From Trigonopsis variabilis (Eukaryota; Ascomycota; Trigonopsidomycetes; Trigonopsidales; Trigonopsidaceae): 64,000 nucleotides of DNA. The DNA lies in assembly GCA_003707065.3 (NCBI GenBank), contig PPXM03000004.1, forward strand, positions 868,001 through 932,000, in the 5' to 3' direction. Positions 34,598-43,774 of this stretch are shown here, one piece after another; the stretch's first letter is position 1; each line of letters starts with the position of its first letter. The notes under the pieces are model-generated. The model saw only the letters and a list, made by a program, of their open reading frames with translations. It was not told where the DNA came from and did no database searches. The position numbers and the translations under genes were made by a program.

Positions 34598-36361
34598 AGT
34601 ACGCTCGACATCATAAGGAACCGCGAGTGGTACTTTGCTCTTGTATTTTACAAAAGATGGGATCGTCCAGAACAGGCATAAGCTTGCTATCTCGGAGAAT
34701 AGCCATAGTTTTGTAGAACGCCCAAAAAGAAAATTATTCACAGACTCGAAACAGAACTATGGCGCACGGTCCCGGAACATTGGATCATTATGGCCGATTC
34801 TATTCAATAATTTCAACAACATTTACGGGTCTACTGACGCAGACCATGCTGCACAGAGTACAGGAACCTCCCACGCCACAAATTGCCATTTCATCTTTTC
34901 TAGAGCAGCGTATGATTTATATAAGCTTTGCTTGAGATAGAATATCTGGGGAAATGATAATAAGGTTCTTGAATCAGGGGTGAAACTGTGCCAAATAATC
35001 ACTTATTAGGCTAGTTTTCAAGGGACACACGTTCTGTGCCTGATTGTGGTAGGAACCCCCTGTCGTAATGCGACGGCGTTCTAGATCCGACCTCGGCCAC
35101 GAGAATAGATCAACGATGTCTCTTCGAGACTCACCACTAAAACGGACGTCTAATCTGAAAGAACAATAGAATACTCAAGAGCAGCGGGAAACCGCATTGA
35201 TACTTATAAATGCATCAGCAATGGGTAAATAGGAACCTAAGAGCGTACAGCAACTGCATGTGCTATATTCTATCGAGGACTGACAGCCATATCGATATAT
35301 AGACCATGTTCTCCAGTGATTACATTATCGGAACATGTAAGCTAAGAAAAGGAAAGAAAGGATGGTGGCGGTAATTAATAGTTTCAAGCCTCATTACCAA
35401 GAGCCATAATCCGAATCATAGCTCGGGCAGAGCATAGACCTTTCCCGAACATATGTCAGAAGCGCTTTCCTACACTGTTGCATACAAGGACGAGCCTCAC
35501 GGAAATCACAATAATAAATGGGACAATGAGCAATAAAGGGCTCTGCTATTTGAGATCCGAGCCATTGCGAAAAAAAGCTCTCTGATCATCCAAGATGAGG
35601 AATTAGGAGTAGCATTATTATCCAAATCGGATAAGTAACCTTGCTGTTCTGAAACACGCACACGGCGAAATGGACACAGGCCAAATTGACTTGGAGTAAG
35701 GTTATTCCGAAAGGTCTCGAACTCTCATTTATACCGAGTCAGGACGTCTCGAAAACTTGCTCGTGACTAGAAAGGTCATTTATAGATAGCTTTTGGAGCA
35801 TACGCGCACACAAAGGAAACGAAGCAAACTAGAGTAGAAAAGTAATAAAGTATAAGCAGTGATAAGATAACGGAAAATGAATGTACAAGGTTATAATAGA
35901 TTCCGGATAACCACATGAGAGCGCAAGCTAATACACATCACGGATCAGAGCAAATATACGTGGGCGGGACACACAAGAAAACCACGGCTAGATTAAAGTA
36001 CCCCGCAACTTATGGAACGTAGGCTCAGCAGAAGAAAGCATGGACAAAGTGGCAGGAGGACATCTAAATCTCCAAGAGCAGCATTAAGAGTAAATATACT
36101 AAGGACAAGAAAAGAAGGCGCAGACCAATTGAAAAATCCTAGCAAGACAGATTCCAGTGCTATCCATGGCTTCGAGCTAAACTAGACCCGATATCTGGGG
36201 GGGTCAATATACCCGTTGTATTCCAGGAACCCACAAATTAAATTTCGAGCCAGATAGGTTCTACGGCATGGATATCATATAAGCATATCGACGCCGTAGA
36301 ATATGTGTCCGTCCGTCTGAATGGCTATAAAACAGTAGAGTTAGCCAACTATGGTCATACA
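34598..36361. other. Gene-poor region
   Basis: About 1.8 kb of A-rich sequence (+ strand) with no supported gene, RNA or transposon. Scattered short frames have no recognisable content. It may hold regulatory sequence or decayed DNA, but nothing identifies it. Confidence 0.4.
36326..36332 (+). promoter_or_regulatory. Possible TATA box of the orphan protein gene
   Basis: TATAAAA is 36 bp upstream of the ATG chosen for the orphan protein at 36362. It argues against a start further upstream in the same open frame, which contains no in-frame ATG before 36362. Confidence 0.4.
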
Positions 36362-37183
36362 ATGCCGTCATTCGATCTTGCGCTATATACCGCTCATGAA
36401 TTGGCTGCAAGAGGGGCTGAGGAATATTTCGTTCACTTCTTCAAAGTAGTGGTCAAAGACATTTTGGCTCCTGTTCTCGTCTCATTGTTTGGATTTATGC
36501 AAACTGCTGCCCTGGTTCCTTGCCAAACAGGAGAGCTCGTTTCTTGCGCTGTCTTTGGAATTTCTCTCTTGGTCAACGTCGCCCTGACCTGTCTCACCAA
36601 GGGATGTTTTGTCGATCCACCCGCGCCATCCACTTTTATCCCAGACGACTGGGGCACTCAGGCGCTCCGGCAAGCCCAGCCCGAACAATTCCAGCGTCGT
36701 TCTCTGCCACATGGACTGACTAAACGGGACGATGGAACTTACTTCGAGGATGTCATTTACAATGTCAATAACGGTGTTGCTGAAGCAAACCATAACTCAA
36801 GTGCCATCTTTGCACCTGTGATCACCGGTTCTGATGTCCCTGAATATGACTTTTATATGTCGCGCACTGTCGATCCTGCCAATGGAGTCGTGCATCTCTT
36901 GGTTTCCCCTAAGTCCATGATCAACCAACCTAGTTTCGATGGCGAGATTGCAAGAATAGTCATCACTATGGAACAGGAGAATTCTCAAATCCTCGAAAAA
37001 GGTGCCGAAAATACTCAGCTTTTGGAAGAGCTCAAGGATTTCATTCGTGGACAGTTTGTCCGTTCAACTAGGGATGTTCACTGCGTTTGCGTGGCTAATA
37101 AGAATGGCACTCCCAATGTCGCTCAAGTCACAGCAAATGAAGCCCAGCCGTTCTCAGAGCAATGCAGATTGACTAAATGCTAA
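36362..37183 (+). CDS. Orphan protein with internal hydrophobic segments and dibasic sites (273 aa)
   Basis: The frame is open from 36242 but the first in-frame ATG is 36362, so 273 residues are predicted. I do not recognise the family. Two hydrophobic segments lie near residues 29-50 and 60-75 (DILAPVLVSLFGFMQTAAL and AVFGISLLVNVALTCLTKGC), flanked by several Cys. A linker then carries two dibasic sites, QRRS and LTKRDD, of the kind cut by Kex2-type proteases. The C-terminal ~140 residues form a soluble domain with HCVCV and a terminal CRLTKC. No standard N-terminal signal peptide is present; the first hydrophobic helix could act as a signal anchor. A Kex2-processed secreted precursor is one possibility, a membrane protein another. 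Confidence 0.5.
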   Translation: MPSFDLALYTAHELAARGAEEYFVHFFKVVVKDILAPVLVSLFGFMQTAALVPCQTGELVSCAVFGISLLVNVALTCLTKGCFVDPPAPSTFIPDDWGTQALRQAQPEQFQRRSLPHGLTKRDDGTYFEDVIYNVNNGVAEANHNSSAIFAPVITGSDVPEYDFYMSRTVDPANGVVHLLVSPKSMINQPSFDGEIARIVITMEQENSQILEKGAENTQLLEELKDFIRGQFVRSTRDVHCVCVANKNGTPNVAQVTANEAQPFSEQCRLTKC

Positions 37184-37808
37184 TCTGTCTATATTAATAG
37201 TCTGCTCAGGTCCGATTTAGGACCAAAGTGGTCTATATTAAACCCGATTTAGGACCAAAGTGGTCTATATTAAACCCGATTTAGGGACATTATTAATATA
37301 TAACGACAGAATATTTTGACAGTATTCCGTAGGAGAGAATACAATCAAACTATTAGATGATTCATTATAGGACATAATCAAAGAATTTGCCTAGTTCCCC
37401 CGATTGACTAAATTGCAATGGAAAGCTAAGTCACCGCGAAGTCAGTGATCGACTGAGAACCCATCACTCGAGATATCCTCTTAATTCGCAAGACATTTAA
37501 GATGATCAAGATAACAAGCTCCTCAGACGACGAGAGCGAGGGGAGCCAGAGTCTGAAGTTAGTCGTTGATAGGAGGTAACGCCCAACCGCTGAAGTAATC
37601 AGCATGAGAGAAACAGAATGCTACCAATTAGGCAATTAGACGACTAAACCATTGTAATTTATAGAATTGGGAACTATAATAGCCATATCTCATGGAGAAT
37701 AGATTACAAAGTCATCTCACTTCTACGAATGTTCAATGCACCAAAGAGAGTCACTATCTATACTCAACTACAAACAGACCTCAACTATCAAGCACACACT
37801 CGTAAAAT
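37184..37808. other. Intergenic region with tandem hairpin repeats
   Basis: Convergent 3' flanks of the orphan gene and the AIM3-like gene. It contains the 32-bp tandem repeat at 37212-37288. No gene is seen. Confidence 0.5.
37212..37288. repeat. 32-bp tandem repeat, 2.4 copies, each with a hairpin
   Basis: Unit 1 is 37212-37243 and unit 2 is 37244-37275, identical over the unit. A third partial copy follows from 37276. Each unit contains the inverted repeat GACC-aaagt-GGTC followed by an AT-rich tatatta stretch. It lies 29 bp after the stop of the orphan gene, so it would be in the 3' UTR. Confidence 0.85.
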
Positions 37809-39932
37809 TCAACTTGGCCAGGAAGCTTCCAATTCTCCTGCCCATTGAGCCCAGACAGGTCGATAGATCCATATCTCACCCTCCCGCATCTCTCCAAGTC
37901 GGATCTCACCTGGCTGGACAGTCCGATTGCCTCCGATATTCTGCTGCAAAATGCTGAACACGTAGTCTCGAGGGGAGTTTCCCGTCACTACAACAATAAT
38001 AGAGGTATGATCGGGCGCCCCAACGGTAGAAGTCCCCATTGCATGGACGAACTTGACAGATTTAAACTGCATGATGTCGCCCCTTCGAATAGGGACACCG
38101 CTCACATTCTTGGAGACAACATTTCCACCCTCCATGACTGTGTGATTGACCAGGTAGCCATGGGTCGTCGTCTGACTAGCGAGACACCCGGGAATGCTCT
38201 TAGTCGCTGCATCAGCTAAATCCCAACACTCACCACGGCCAACCTGTTGGCCGAGGTGTGCTTCGGCAAATCCAGCAACAGCGTTTCCAAAATAACCAGC
38301 GGCAGTCTCAAGCTCTTGAGCTGGAATATCAGGAGGAGCCGGGATATCGATCCGTAGAACTTGGACTGTGGACACCGGATCTCCTACAACCGGCCACTCG
38401 AAGCGGAGCTTCACCATACTCAGATCAGCAAAACGAACAGCTACCGTCAGAACCTTTGATCCTTGGGATACACAAGTCTGAGAGCACCACCCAACGGTAG
38501 CGCAGTCGCGATTAAAGATAGCTGGTAGGGTCAGCGGGAGTTTAGCAAACCATCCAGACGGGATGTCTAGAGAGAGATGCCATGGGGTCCACTGTGGTCG
38601 AATGAGAACTTCCTCACGTACAGATGCACCCGTGTTGGCTGCTTTTGCCTGCACTATTGGCTGCACCGATAAAGGCGCATGAGAGACCGAGTTTCCTTGG
38701 GGGGCAGAATAAGGAGGCTTGTTATGCATAATTATCGGGGGCGGGGTCTGTGCCGGCGTCTGCTGAGCGGTCTGCGCAGGGGAAGGTGATATGGATTTTG
38801 ATGCCAATTTCGCGCTCTTTGGAGGAGGTGGAGGCTTTTTCTTTGCGGGGACAGGGGGAGGTACCTTACCTGATGAGGTCGATGTGGTACGGTTATGGCG
38901 CATTGCAGCAATCTCGGCAGCGAAGTTTGGAACCCCGGCATTTTCTGAAGGTCGAATAGATGGAGGGTTAACGACTTGGGCCGGCGGGTTGCCATTCTGT
39001 GGTTGCGAGGTCTGCGTTTGAGGCTGGAAGGAGTTATAGGCAGGCGCAGCTGAAGTAGCCGGAGGAGCACTAGGCTGAGTAGTAACAGGTGGAACGGGCT
39101 GCGCAATTGGAGATGGTGCGACCGAGCCATTTCGAGGAGGGAGACTCGGTCGTGCAGGGACTGGCCTAGCACCAGGCTGTGGAAGAGGAACAGAAGTTTG
39201 GGTTGCAGGCTGATAAGCCGCCGTTGTCGTTGGAGGAGGAGAAGACACATAGGGTGGAGCAGCATTAGGAGTAGCTGGTTGACTCTGATACTGAGCTGCT
39301 TGCTGAGGATAGGCTGCCTGAGTAGGCACTGGTTGTTGAGGATAAGCAGGCTGAGCACTCGGCTGGGCAGAGTAGCCCGGTTGGGGAGAGTAAGATGGCT
39401 GAGGATAAGTAGTTTGTTGCATGTAAGTCGGCTGAGCAGGAGCGGCAGGCGGAGTAGGTTGCACAGGATAAGAAGGCTTGGCGGAATAGGACGGTTGAGG
39501 AGCGTAAGCGCCAGGTTGTGCCGAATAACCAGGTTGAGCAGCATATCCTGGAGGTGGCGATTGAGCTGGAGGATAAGCTCCAGGAGGCTGAGCCTGATAA
39601 GGCTGCTGATGTTGATTTTGCATTGCCGCAGCAGCTACTGGATCAGGACCAGCTTCTGGATGAAAGCCACGATGAAGGGGAGGAGGAGGAAATAGCGAAG
39701 GATCTTTGAGGGAACTTATCGGTCTTGCCACAACCGTTTCCGCTTGTTCTTGTGAGCCTGAAGAATTGCCAGTAAGGGGGTTCTTATTTAGGGGGTTCCA
39801 TGAAGACCCGCCCTTCTGGTTCTTGTTCGACGACCAAGGAGTATTTTTCAACCCAGGAAACATCTCTTTAACTCCACCGCTTTCACCAGGTGTAGATTTA
39901 TCCGGATGCCAGCCATTTTTAAAGATAGACAT
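37809..39932 (-). CDS. AIM3: AIM3/BBC1-like actin-patch protein with papain-like C-terminal domain
   Basis: A single exon encodes 707 residues. The N-terminus (MSIFKNGWHPDKST) has the GWHP motif of fungal AIM3/BBC1 relatives. Residues ~75-430 are a disordered Pro/Gln/Ala/Tyr-rich region with many short AQPGY/YPQQP-like repeats and polyproline blocks (KKKPPPPPK) suited to SH3 binding. The final ~270 residues form the domain known from AIM3/BBC1 proteins as a cysteine-proteinase-like fold. GRGECWDLADAA carries Cys569, and APDHTSIIVV carries His642, the positions expected for a catalytic pair. Yeast relatives act at cortical actin patches and bind Rvs167 or myosin I. The SH3 domain of Bbc1 is absent, so it is AIM3-like in layout. 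Confidence 0.78.
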   Translation of the reverse strand: MSIFKNGWHPDKSTPGESGGVKEMFPGLKNTPWSSNKNQKGGSSWNPLNKNPLTGNSSGSQEQAETVVARPISSLKDPSLFPPPPLHRGFHPEAGPDPVAAAAMQNQHQQPYQAQPPGAYPPAQSPPPGYAAQPGYSAQPGAYAPQPSYSAKPSYPVQPTPPAAPAQPTYMQQTTYPQPSYSPQPGYSAQPSAQPAYPQQPVPTQAAYPQQAAQYQSQPATPNAAPPYVSSPPPTTTAAYQPATQTSVPLPQPGARPVPARPSLPPRNGSVAPSPIAQPVPPVTTQPSAPPATSAAPAYNSFQPQTQTSQPQNGNPPAQVVNPPSIRPSENAGVPNFAAEIAAMRHNRTTSTSSGKVPPPVPAKKKPPPPPKSAKLASKSISPSPAQTAQQTPAQTPPPIIMHNKPPYSAPQGNSVSHAPLSVQPIVQAKAANTGASVREEVLIRPQWTPWHLSLDIPSGWFAKLPLTLPAIFNRDCATVGWCSQTCVSQGSKVLTVAVRFADLSMVKLRFEWPVVGDPVSTVQVLRIDIPAPPDIPAQELETAAGYFGNAVAGFAEAHLGQQVGRGECWDLADAATKSIPGCLASQTTTHGYLVNHTVMEGGNVVSKNVSGVPIRRGDIMQFKSVKFVHAMGTSTVGAPDHTSIIVVVTGNSPRDYVFSILQQNIGGNRTVQPGEIRLGEMREGEIWIYRPVWAQWAGELEASWPS

Positions 39933-40256
39933 TCTCGCTAGCTTGGGGAAGGATGGCTATGCCAGTCCTAAGAATGGTTGTGACGCAGAAAGGGACAATA
40001 TCACCACGTGACGCAGCGTTGAATCTGGAGAAGGGAAAAGGAATACCGTTTGATCGTACCTGACCAACAATAGACTTGATATTTTCTGGGTGAACGGCCT
40101 ATTTTTGATACGCTAGACGGTTATACAAGAACAATATAGATGAATAATACTTGAGTTTAAATGCTGGACTCGTGACATACAAGGACAAGAGAGGTAAATG
40201 AATAGTCACATGGGACTTTTCATCTCAAAAGTATTTTGCTGTTAAGATGCAAGTAT
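39933..40256. other. Intergenic region between the AIM3-like and ABM genes
   Basis: A tandem-orientation spacer (both genes reverse) with the AIM3-like promoter. No gene is seen. Confidence 0.45.
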
Positions 40257-40583
40257 TTAATCAGTCTGTTCTTTGACTTTCTTTTGAAATGAATACTCCT
40301 TTTCAACTTTGCATATCCTCAGAGTAAAGGATTCGTAGAATTTTTGCCTGCCAAGTTTTCTTGCTAGCCTATGACGATGGTTTTCTTTCCAATTAGATAT
40401 TGCCTGAAGGTCGGTCCAATAAGACACCGTTATGCCGACTTCTTCTCTTGCTGAATCGACGCCGAGAAATCCTGGTTGTTCAGAGGCTAAATCGACCATT
40501 TCTTGGGCCATTACCCCATAATCTTCATCATCTTCTTCAGTTCTTATGGACGTAAAAATGACTGCATAATAAGGCGGTTTCAT
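40257..40583 (-). CDS. ABM-domain (antibiotic biosynthesis monooxygenase) protein, bacterial YqjZ-like
   Basis: A single exon of 108 residues from the ATG at 40583 (an alternative in-frame ATG at 40604 adds seven residues). It begins MKPPYYAVIFTSIRTEE, followed by EQPGFLGVDSAREEVGITVS, YWTDLQAISNWKENHRH and LRICKVEKEYSF. This is the whole single-domain dimeric ferredoxin-like fold of the ABM superfamily. The pattern is the one I associate with small bacterial proteins of the YqjZ type, where the start is also M.PPYYAVIF. That supports the shorter start and raises the question of horizontal transfer. The reaction is not defined; relatives are cofactor-free oxygenases or heme-linked. No intron is present, unlike most neighbours. 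Confidence 0.8.
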   Translation of the reverse strand: MKPPYYAVIFTSIRTEEDDEDYGVMAQEMVDLASEQPGFLGVDSAREEVGITVSYWTDLQAISNWKENHRHRLARKLGRQKFYESFTLRICKVEKEYSFQKKVKEQTD

Positions 40584-40969
40584 TCTATTATGCTGATCAT
40601 TCAAAATATAAGAATGATATGACCTGCGACTATTGGATATTTCGTATTAGACTGTGACTCACTCCATTCAGTAATGACTCATAACAATGATACGAATATC
40701 ATAGACCTGATTACGAAGAATAAATATATCTCTCTTAAAGTGAGACAGCATGCCAGACCTGACTTTCTGGCCCATTCATATGTAGATAAGAACAGATTAT
40801 TGCTCATTCCTGAACGCTTCACTGCAACCCATTCTATAACCTTAAAGACATAAACCATTTAGCGCATAGTGAATAAAACATAATATCACCTGTATCGGCA
40901 GTAGCCACCATGTAGTACAAAAAGCCTAGCTTCACTAAATAAAGCTAATAACCACCACCACCACCATCA
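40584..40969. other. Intergenic region between the ABM and FMN-reductase genes
   Basis: An AT-rich spacer of about 390 bp with a short CCA/TCA trinucleotide run (caccaccaccaccatcatc, near 40955) just past the stop of the reductase gene. No gene is seen. Confidence 0.5.
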
Positions 40970-41518
40970 TCATGCTCGCTGATGACCGAATAGCGCCCCC
41001 GCTTCTTTAACTTCGGATTCATATTCCTCCAAAAACTGTTTATTGTCTTTAATCCATTCATCTGGGCTCTCGTTTAACGGCCTGGGAATAGCCAATGCGA
41101 CCTTACCAATCACCTCCATATGCAGCGCGGAACATAAACTCTCTAGGATTGGTAAGACTCTGTGTGGCTTTCTGGAGCACTTATAAGTAACGAGTAGAAC
41201 TTTTTTATTTTTCCACTCCTGAGCAACTTGGTCAACTGCCGTCTTGAAAGGACCTGGATAGGAACCGTTATATTCAGGCACAAGAAAGACAAACCCACCC
41301 GCATGCATGATTTTCTGAGACCATTCTTTGGTCTTTTCAGTCTCATAGACGCCGTATGCAGGGATTTCCGACTCGTCTTGTCCACTGAAATTCCATCTGC
41401 GCAAATCAACAATCTCAACATCTGGACAGTCTAGGGTCTTTGCAACCCACGACGCGAGCTCCGTGCCGATTCGTCGCTGTCGAACGCTTCCAATAATCAC
41501 TAGGATCGGTCCACTCAT
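40970..41518 (-). CDS. NADPH-dependent FMN reductase-like flavoprotein
   Basis: A single exon encodes 182 residues with a flavodoxin-like fold. The start MSGPILVIIGSVRQRRIG carries the GS.R..R.G phosphate-binding loop for FMN. FLVPEYNGSYPGPFKTAVDQ is the PEYN flavin-contact motif of NADPH-dependent FMN/azo/quinone reductases. The C-terminal helix pair is complete, so the gene looks intact. It should reduce flavin or small quinone-like acceptors with NAD(P)H in the cytosol. It lies upstream of the ABM gene on the same strand, 386 bp apart, and both are intronless. A joint role as a small reductase-oxygenase pair is possible but unproven. Confidence 0.85.
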   Translation of the reverse strand: MSGPILVIIGSVRQRRIGTELASWVAKTLDCPDVEIVDLRRWNFSGQDESEIPAYGVYETEKTKEWSQKIMHAGGFVFLVPEYNGSYPGPFKTAVDQVAQEWKNKKVLLVTYKCSRKPHRVLPILESLCSALHMEVIGKVALAIPRPLNESPDEWIKDNKQFLEEYESEVKEAGALFGHQRA

Positions 41519-42146
41519 TCAACGGGTTATGTGATCTAACATAAAGCCTCTTGTTGCAGTTTATATGCTCTGGCGCAACTTTCGAAAATAACTCCGCATC
41601 TGCGCTTATCCGAGCGTAACGCCACAAGTAGTAGGCTTAATACTAGAGAAATCCCAGAAAGAAATAATACAGTCATATCAGAAATTTTCAAGTATTCTGC
41701 TTCTTCAAGTCAATTCATCTTTTACCAAAGGCTGGCTTCCATTCGATTCTACAGCTCCTTCATTAAGTTGCTCTTGAATCAGAGAATGAATCAGTAGCTC
41801 TTTAGAAAGCGGCTGATGTTGCCGCTAAGCAATCTTCCCTTTTTTAGTGTTTTTCCTTTTATTTAATGTTTTTTCGTCTATTTTTTATTCTCTACTGAAT
41901 GATATATACATTAGATAGCGCTCTTCAAGGGGAAACGATCGTAAGGCCAGCGAAAACCCTTGAAGATTGGCTCCAAGCGAACCGCTCTTAGGACGAAAAC
42001 CCTTGGAGTTACTATTATCTCTCCATGAGCTAGAATACCGCGTTGATTGCTCGACGCGAAGTGGTAAATGTCCATCACTTTTTTCCCCAGCATGGGGTTA
42101 GTAGTAACCTGTATGCAAATGGCAAGATACTCAAAGATGATTAGCT
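41519..42146. other. Intergenic region upstream of tRNA-Ser
   Basis: AT-rich, with a T-rich block at about 41835-41895 on the + strand (runs like gttttttcgtctattttttat). It holds the promoter of the reductase gene. No gene is seen. Confidence 0.45.
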
Positions 42147-42241
42147 GGCAATATGGCCGAGCGGTTAAGGCGTTTGACTCGAATTCCTATTCGGATATCA
42201 AATCTCCTCTGGAGTCGCAGGTTCGAGTCCTGCTGTTGTCG
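42147..42241 (+). tRNA. tRNA-Ser(CGA) with a 13-nt intron
   Basis: The acceptor stem pairs GGCAATA (42147-42153) with TGTTGTC (42234-42240), and the discriminator is G42241. The D-arm region is GCCGAGCGGTTAAGGC. The anticodon stem is TTTGA/TCAAA. The loop reads C-T-CGA-A, giving anticodon CGA at 42180-42182. A 13-nt intron follows the base 3' of the anticodon (42184-42196, one-base uncertainty) and contains TTCG, complementary to CGAA. A long variable arm (CTCC TCT GGAG) and the T arm GCAGG-TTCGAGT-CCTGC complete a type II serine tRNA. Yeast tRNA-Ser(CGA) also has an intron at this place. The 3' CCA is not encoded as part of the gene, although CCA happens to follow. Confidence 0.93.
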
Positions 42242-42850
42242 CCATGCTTATTTTTTTGCATTTGTTTACTATTAATTTAATCTCTCGTAAGTTAATGGAA
42301 CACTGAGAGACAGATTCATCACATTTTGAGTTAATAAAGCTAGAGCAGAAGAATGACGAACGCCAATAACGATCAAACTTAAGTTTGCGAGATGTTAAGC
42401 TTTACAATTAAAAAAAATTCACATATTTAATGACTTTTTGAACTACTGACATATTAAGGATTGCTGATAAGTCGTCTACTGAGAATAATGTTTCTAACAG
42501 TGAGAACCGTCAAGGCAAGAAAAGAGGTATCTTGAAAGCCAACGACTAAATGTGGACATGCAGAAATGTAAGGAAGCCATGTCATCCCCAGCTTTTCATT
42601 ATTCCTTTCTATATTCTTAGTCCAATCTTTGGTAGCTGTTGGAGAAAAGATTTGAAATCTTGGAACTAGATAAACGGATATGTAAGGATATATGCTCTGA
42701 TCCATAGTCCTTCTTTAAGAGACTCGGAAGCGGTGATGATTATTATCTATCTAGAAGACTGGGCAAACGACAGATGTCCCTGTACGAACAGCGAGAGGAC
42801 AAAAAAAATTCATATACACTCTAGATACATTGCATGCCAATCCCAGGATA
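42242..42850. other. Intergenic region, tRNA-Ser to NDUFA6
   Basis: AT-rich. An 83-residue reverse frame (42705-42454) has no recognisable content. No other gene is seen. Confidence 0.4.
42251..42257 (+). terminator. RNA polymerase III terminator of tRNA-Ser
   Basis: A run of seven T begins 10 nt after the tRNA 3' end, as expected for Pol III termination. Confidence 0.8.
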
Positions 42851-43368
42851 TTAAGCAGTACCCTAAAATTAGCGTTAAAGTATATTCAAGATACTCACTT
42901 CCAAGAACCGCTCGACGAAGGGCTTAGGAGGTTCTGCAAGTTTCTCGTATTCGTCAAACAGACGTTGAACATGGCAGGACTGTTTCCAGAAGTTCATAAA
43001 TTCTTGATACTCTGTCTGACCTTTATGAATAAGAATATCGATGACTTGGGGATTTGTGACGAAGCGTTGTCTTTCAAACTCTTGTCTTATTTTCGTCCGG
43101 ATAGCGGCAACAGATTGATCAAGAGTGTAGAGTTGGGCAATAGTAGGAGCCTAAAGAGTCAGAAGATGTTCACTGTATGAGACCACGGCAAATTCAGACA
43201 GCTGTCAGGACTTGTATCTTTCGAGGTCACATGAGGGAGCTTCGTCTCCTATCATTCACTTACCCCTCGGATGAAATATCGATAGAGATGGATGACTCGA
43301 AGTTTTGCATCAGCCGGGCTAGTCGAGATCCGAGCTGGTCTTGATAGATAAGTCGCGGCAATGGGCAT
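42851..43368 (-). CDS. NDUFA6: NADH:ubiquinone oxidoreductase LYR subunit (NDUFA6 / 14.8 kDa type)
   Basis: Three exons (43368-43264, 43150-42899, 42862-42851; introns of 113 and 36 nt) encode 122 residues, the usual length of the fungal subunit. The first exon reads MPIAATYLSRPARISTSPAD followed by the LYR motif region (VIHLYRYFIRG). Exon 2 encodes APTIAQLYTLD, IRTKIRQEFERQRFVTNPQV, IDILIHKGQTEYQEFMNFWK and ends PKPFVERFLE; the last exon adds GTA. This LYR protein binds the mitochondrial acyl carrier protein and sits on the matrix arm of complex I. Its presence means the organism keeps respiratory complex I. It shares a 406-bp divergent promoter with a mitochondrial hydrolase gene. Confidence 0.9.
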
Positions 43369-43774
43369 TTGAGTGTGGATGGGTAAGCGTAGCGATGTGG
43401 TTGGCCAGCACCACAAGCAAGGCTCGACAGGGTAAATTAGGATCATGGACGGTCGAGATCGCACGCGAACAATTGAATGAGCGAAATCAAGTACCTTTGA
43501 TAAACATGAACAAAAACAACTAGAATTCGTAGATAGAAAATATTCAAGGCACATAGCTACAATTGAGCTTCTACAACATGATAAAAAAACTTATTGACCA
43601 GATAGCAAATCAATCTTGCCCGGACACTCAGTTGCATGAGCTGTATGAGGAGATCTCACGAGAGATTCATCTCTGTGCCTTCGGAATAACTCCTGAAGTC
43701 AGCAATGTCTTGCTTGTCTGGTTGGCTTCCATTTATTATTAAGCGGACGAACTTGATGACCGTTACATCATTTC
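43369..43774. other. Divergent promoter, NDUFA6 and the ABHD11-type hydrolase
   Basis: 406 bp between two mitochondrial-protein genes read in opposite directions. A 54-codon frame (43578-43742, +) ends 32 bp before the hydrolase ATG. It may be an upstream ORF; see findings. Confidence 0.5.

Noticed and set aside
36305-36361. Extending the orphan protein upstream to a GTG at 36305
   Set aside because: No in-frame ATG exists there, and a TATA-like box at 36326-36332 lies inside the extension, which points to the ATG at 36362.
34598-36361. A hidden multi-exon gene in the 1.8-kb gap
   Set aside because: I looked for conserved motifs across short frames and splice signals on both strands and found none.
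38732-39544. A 270-residue reverse frame overlapping the AIM3-like gene
   Set aside because: Low-complexity Leu/Arg/Ser shadow of the Pro/Gln repeat region.
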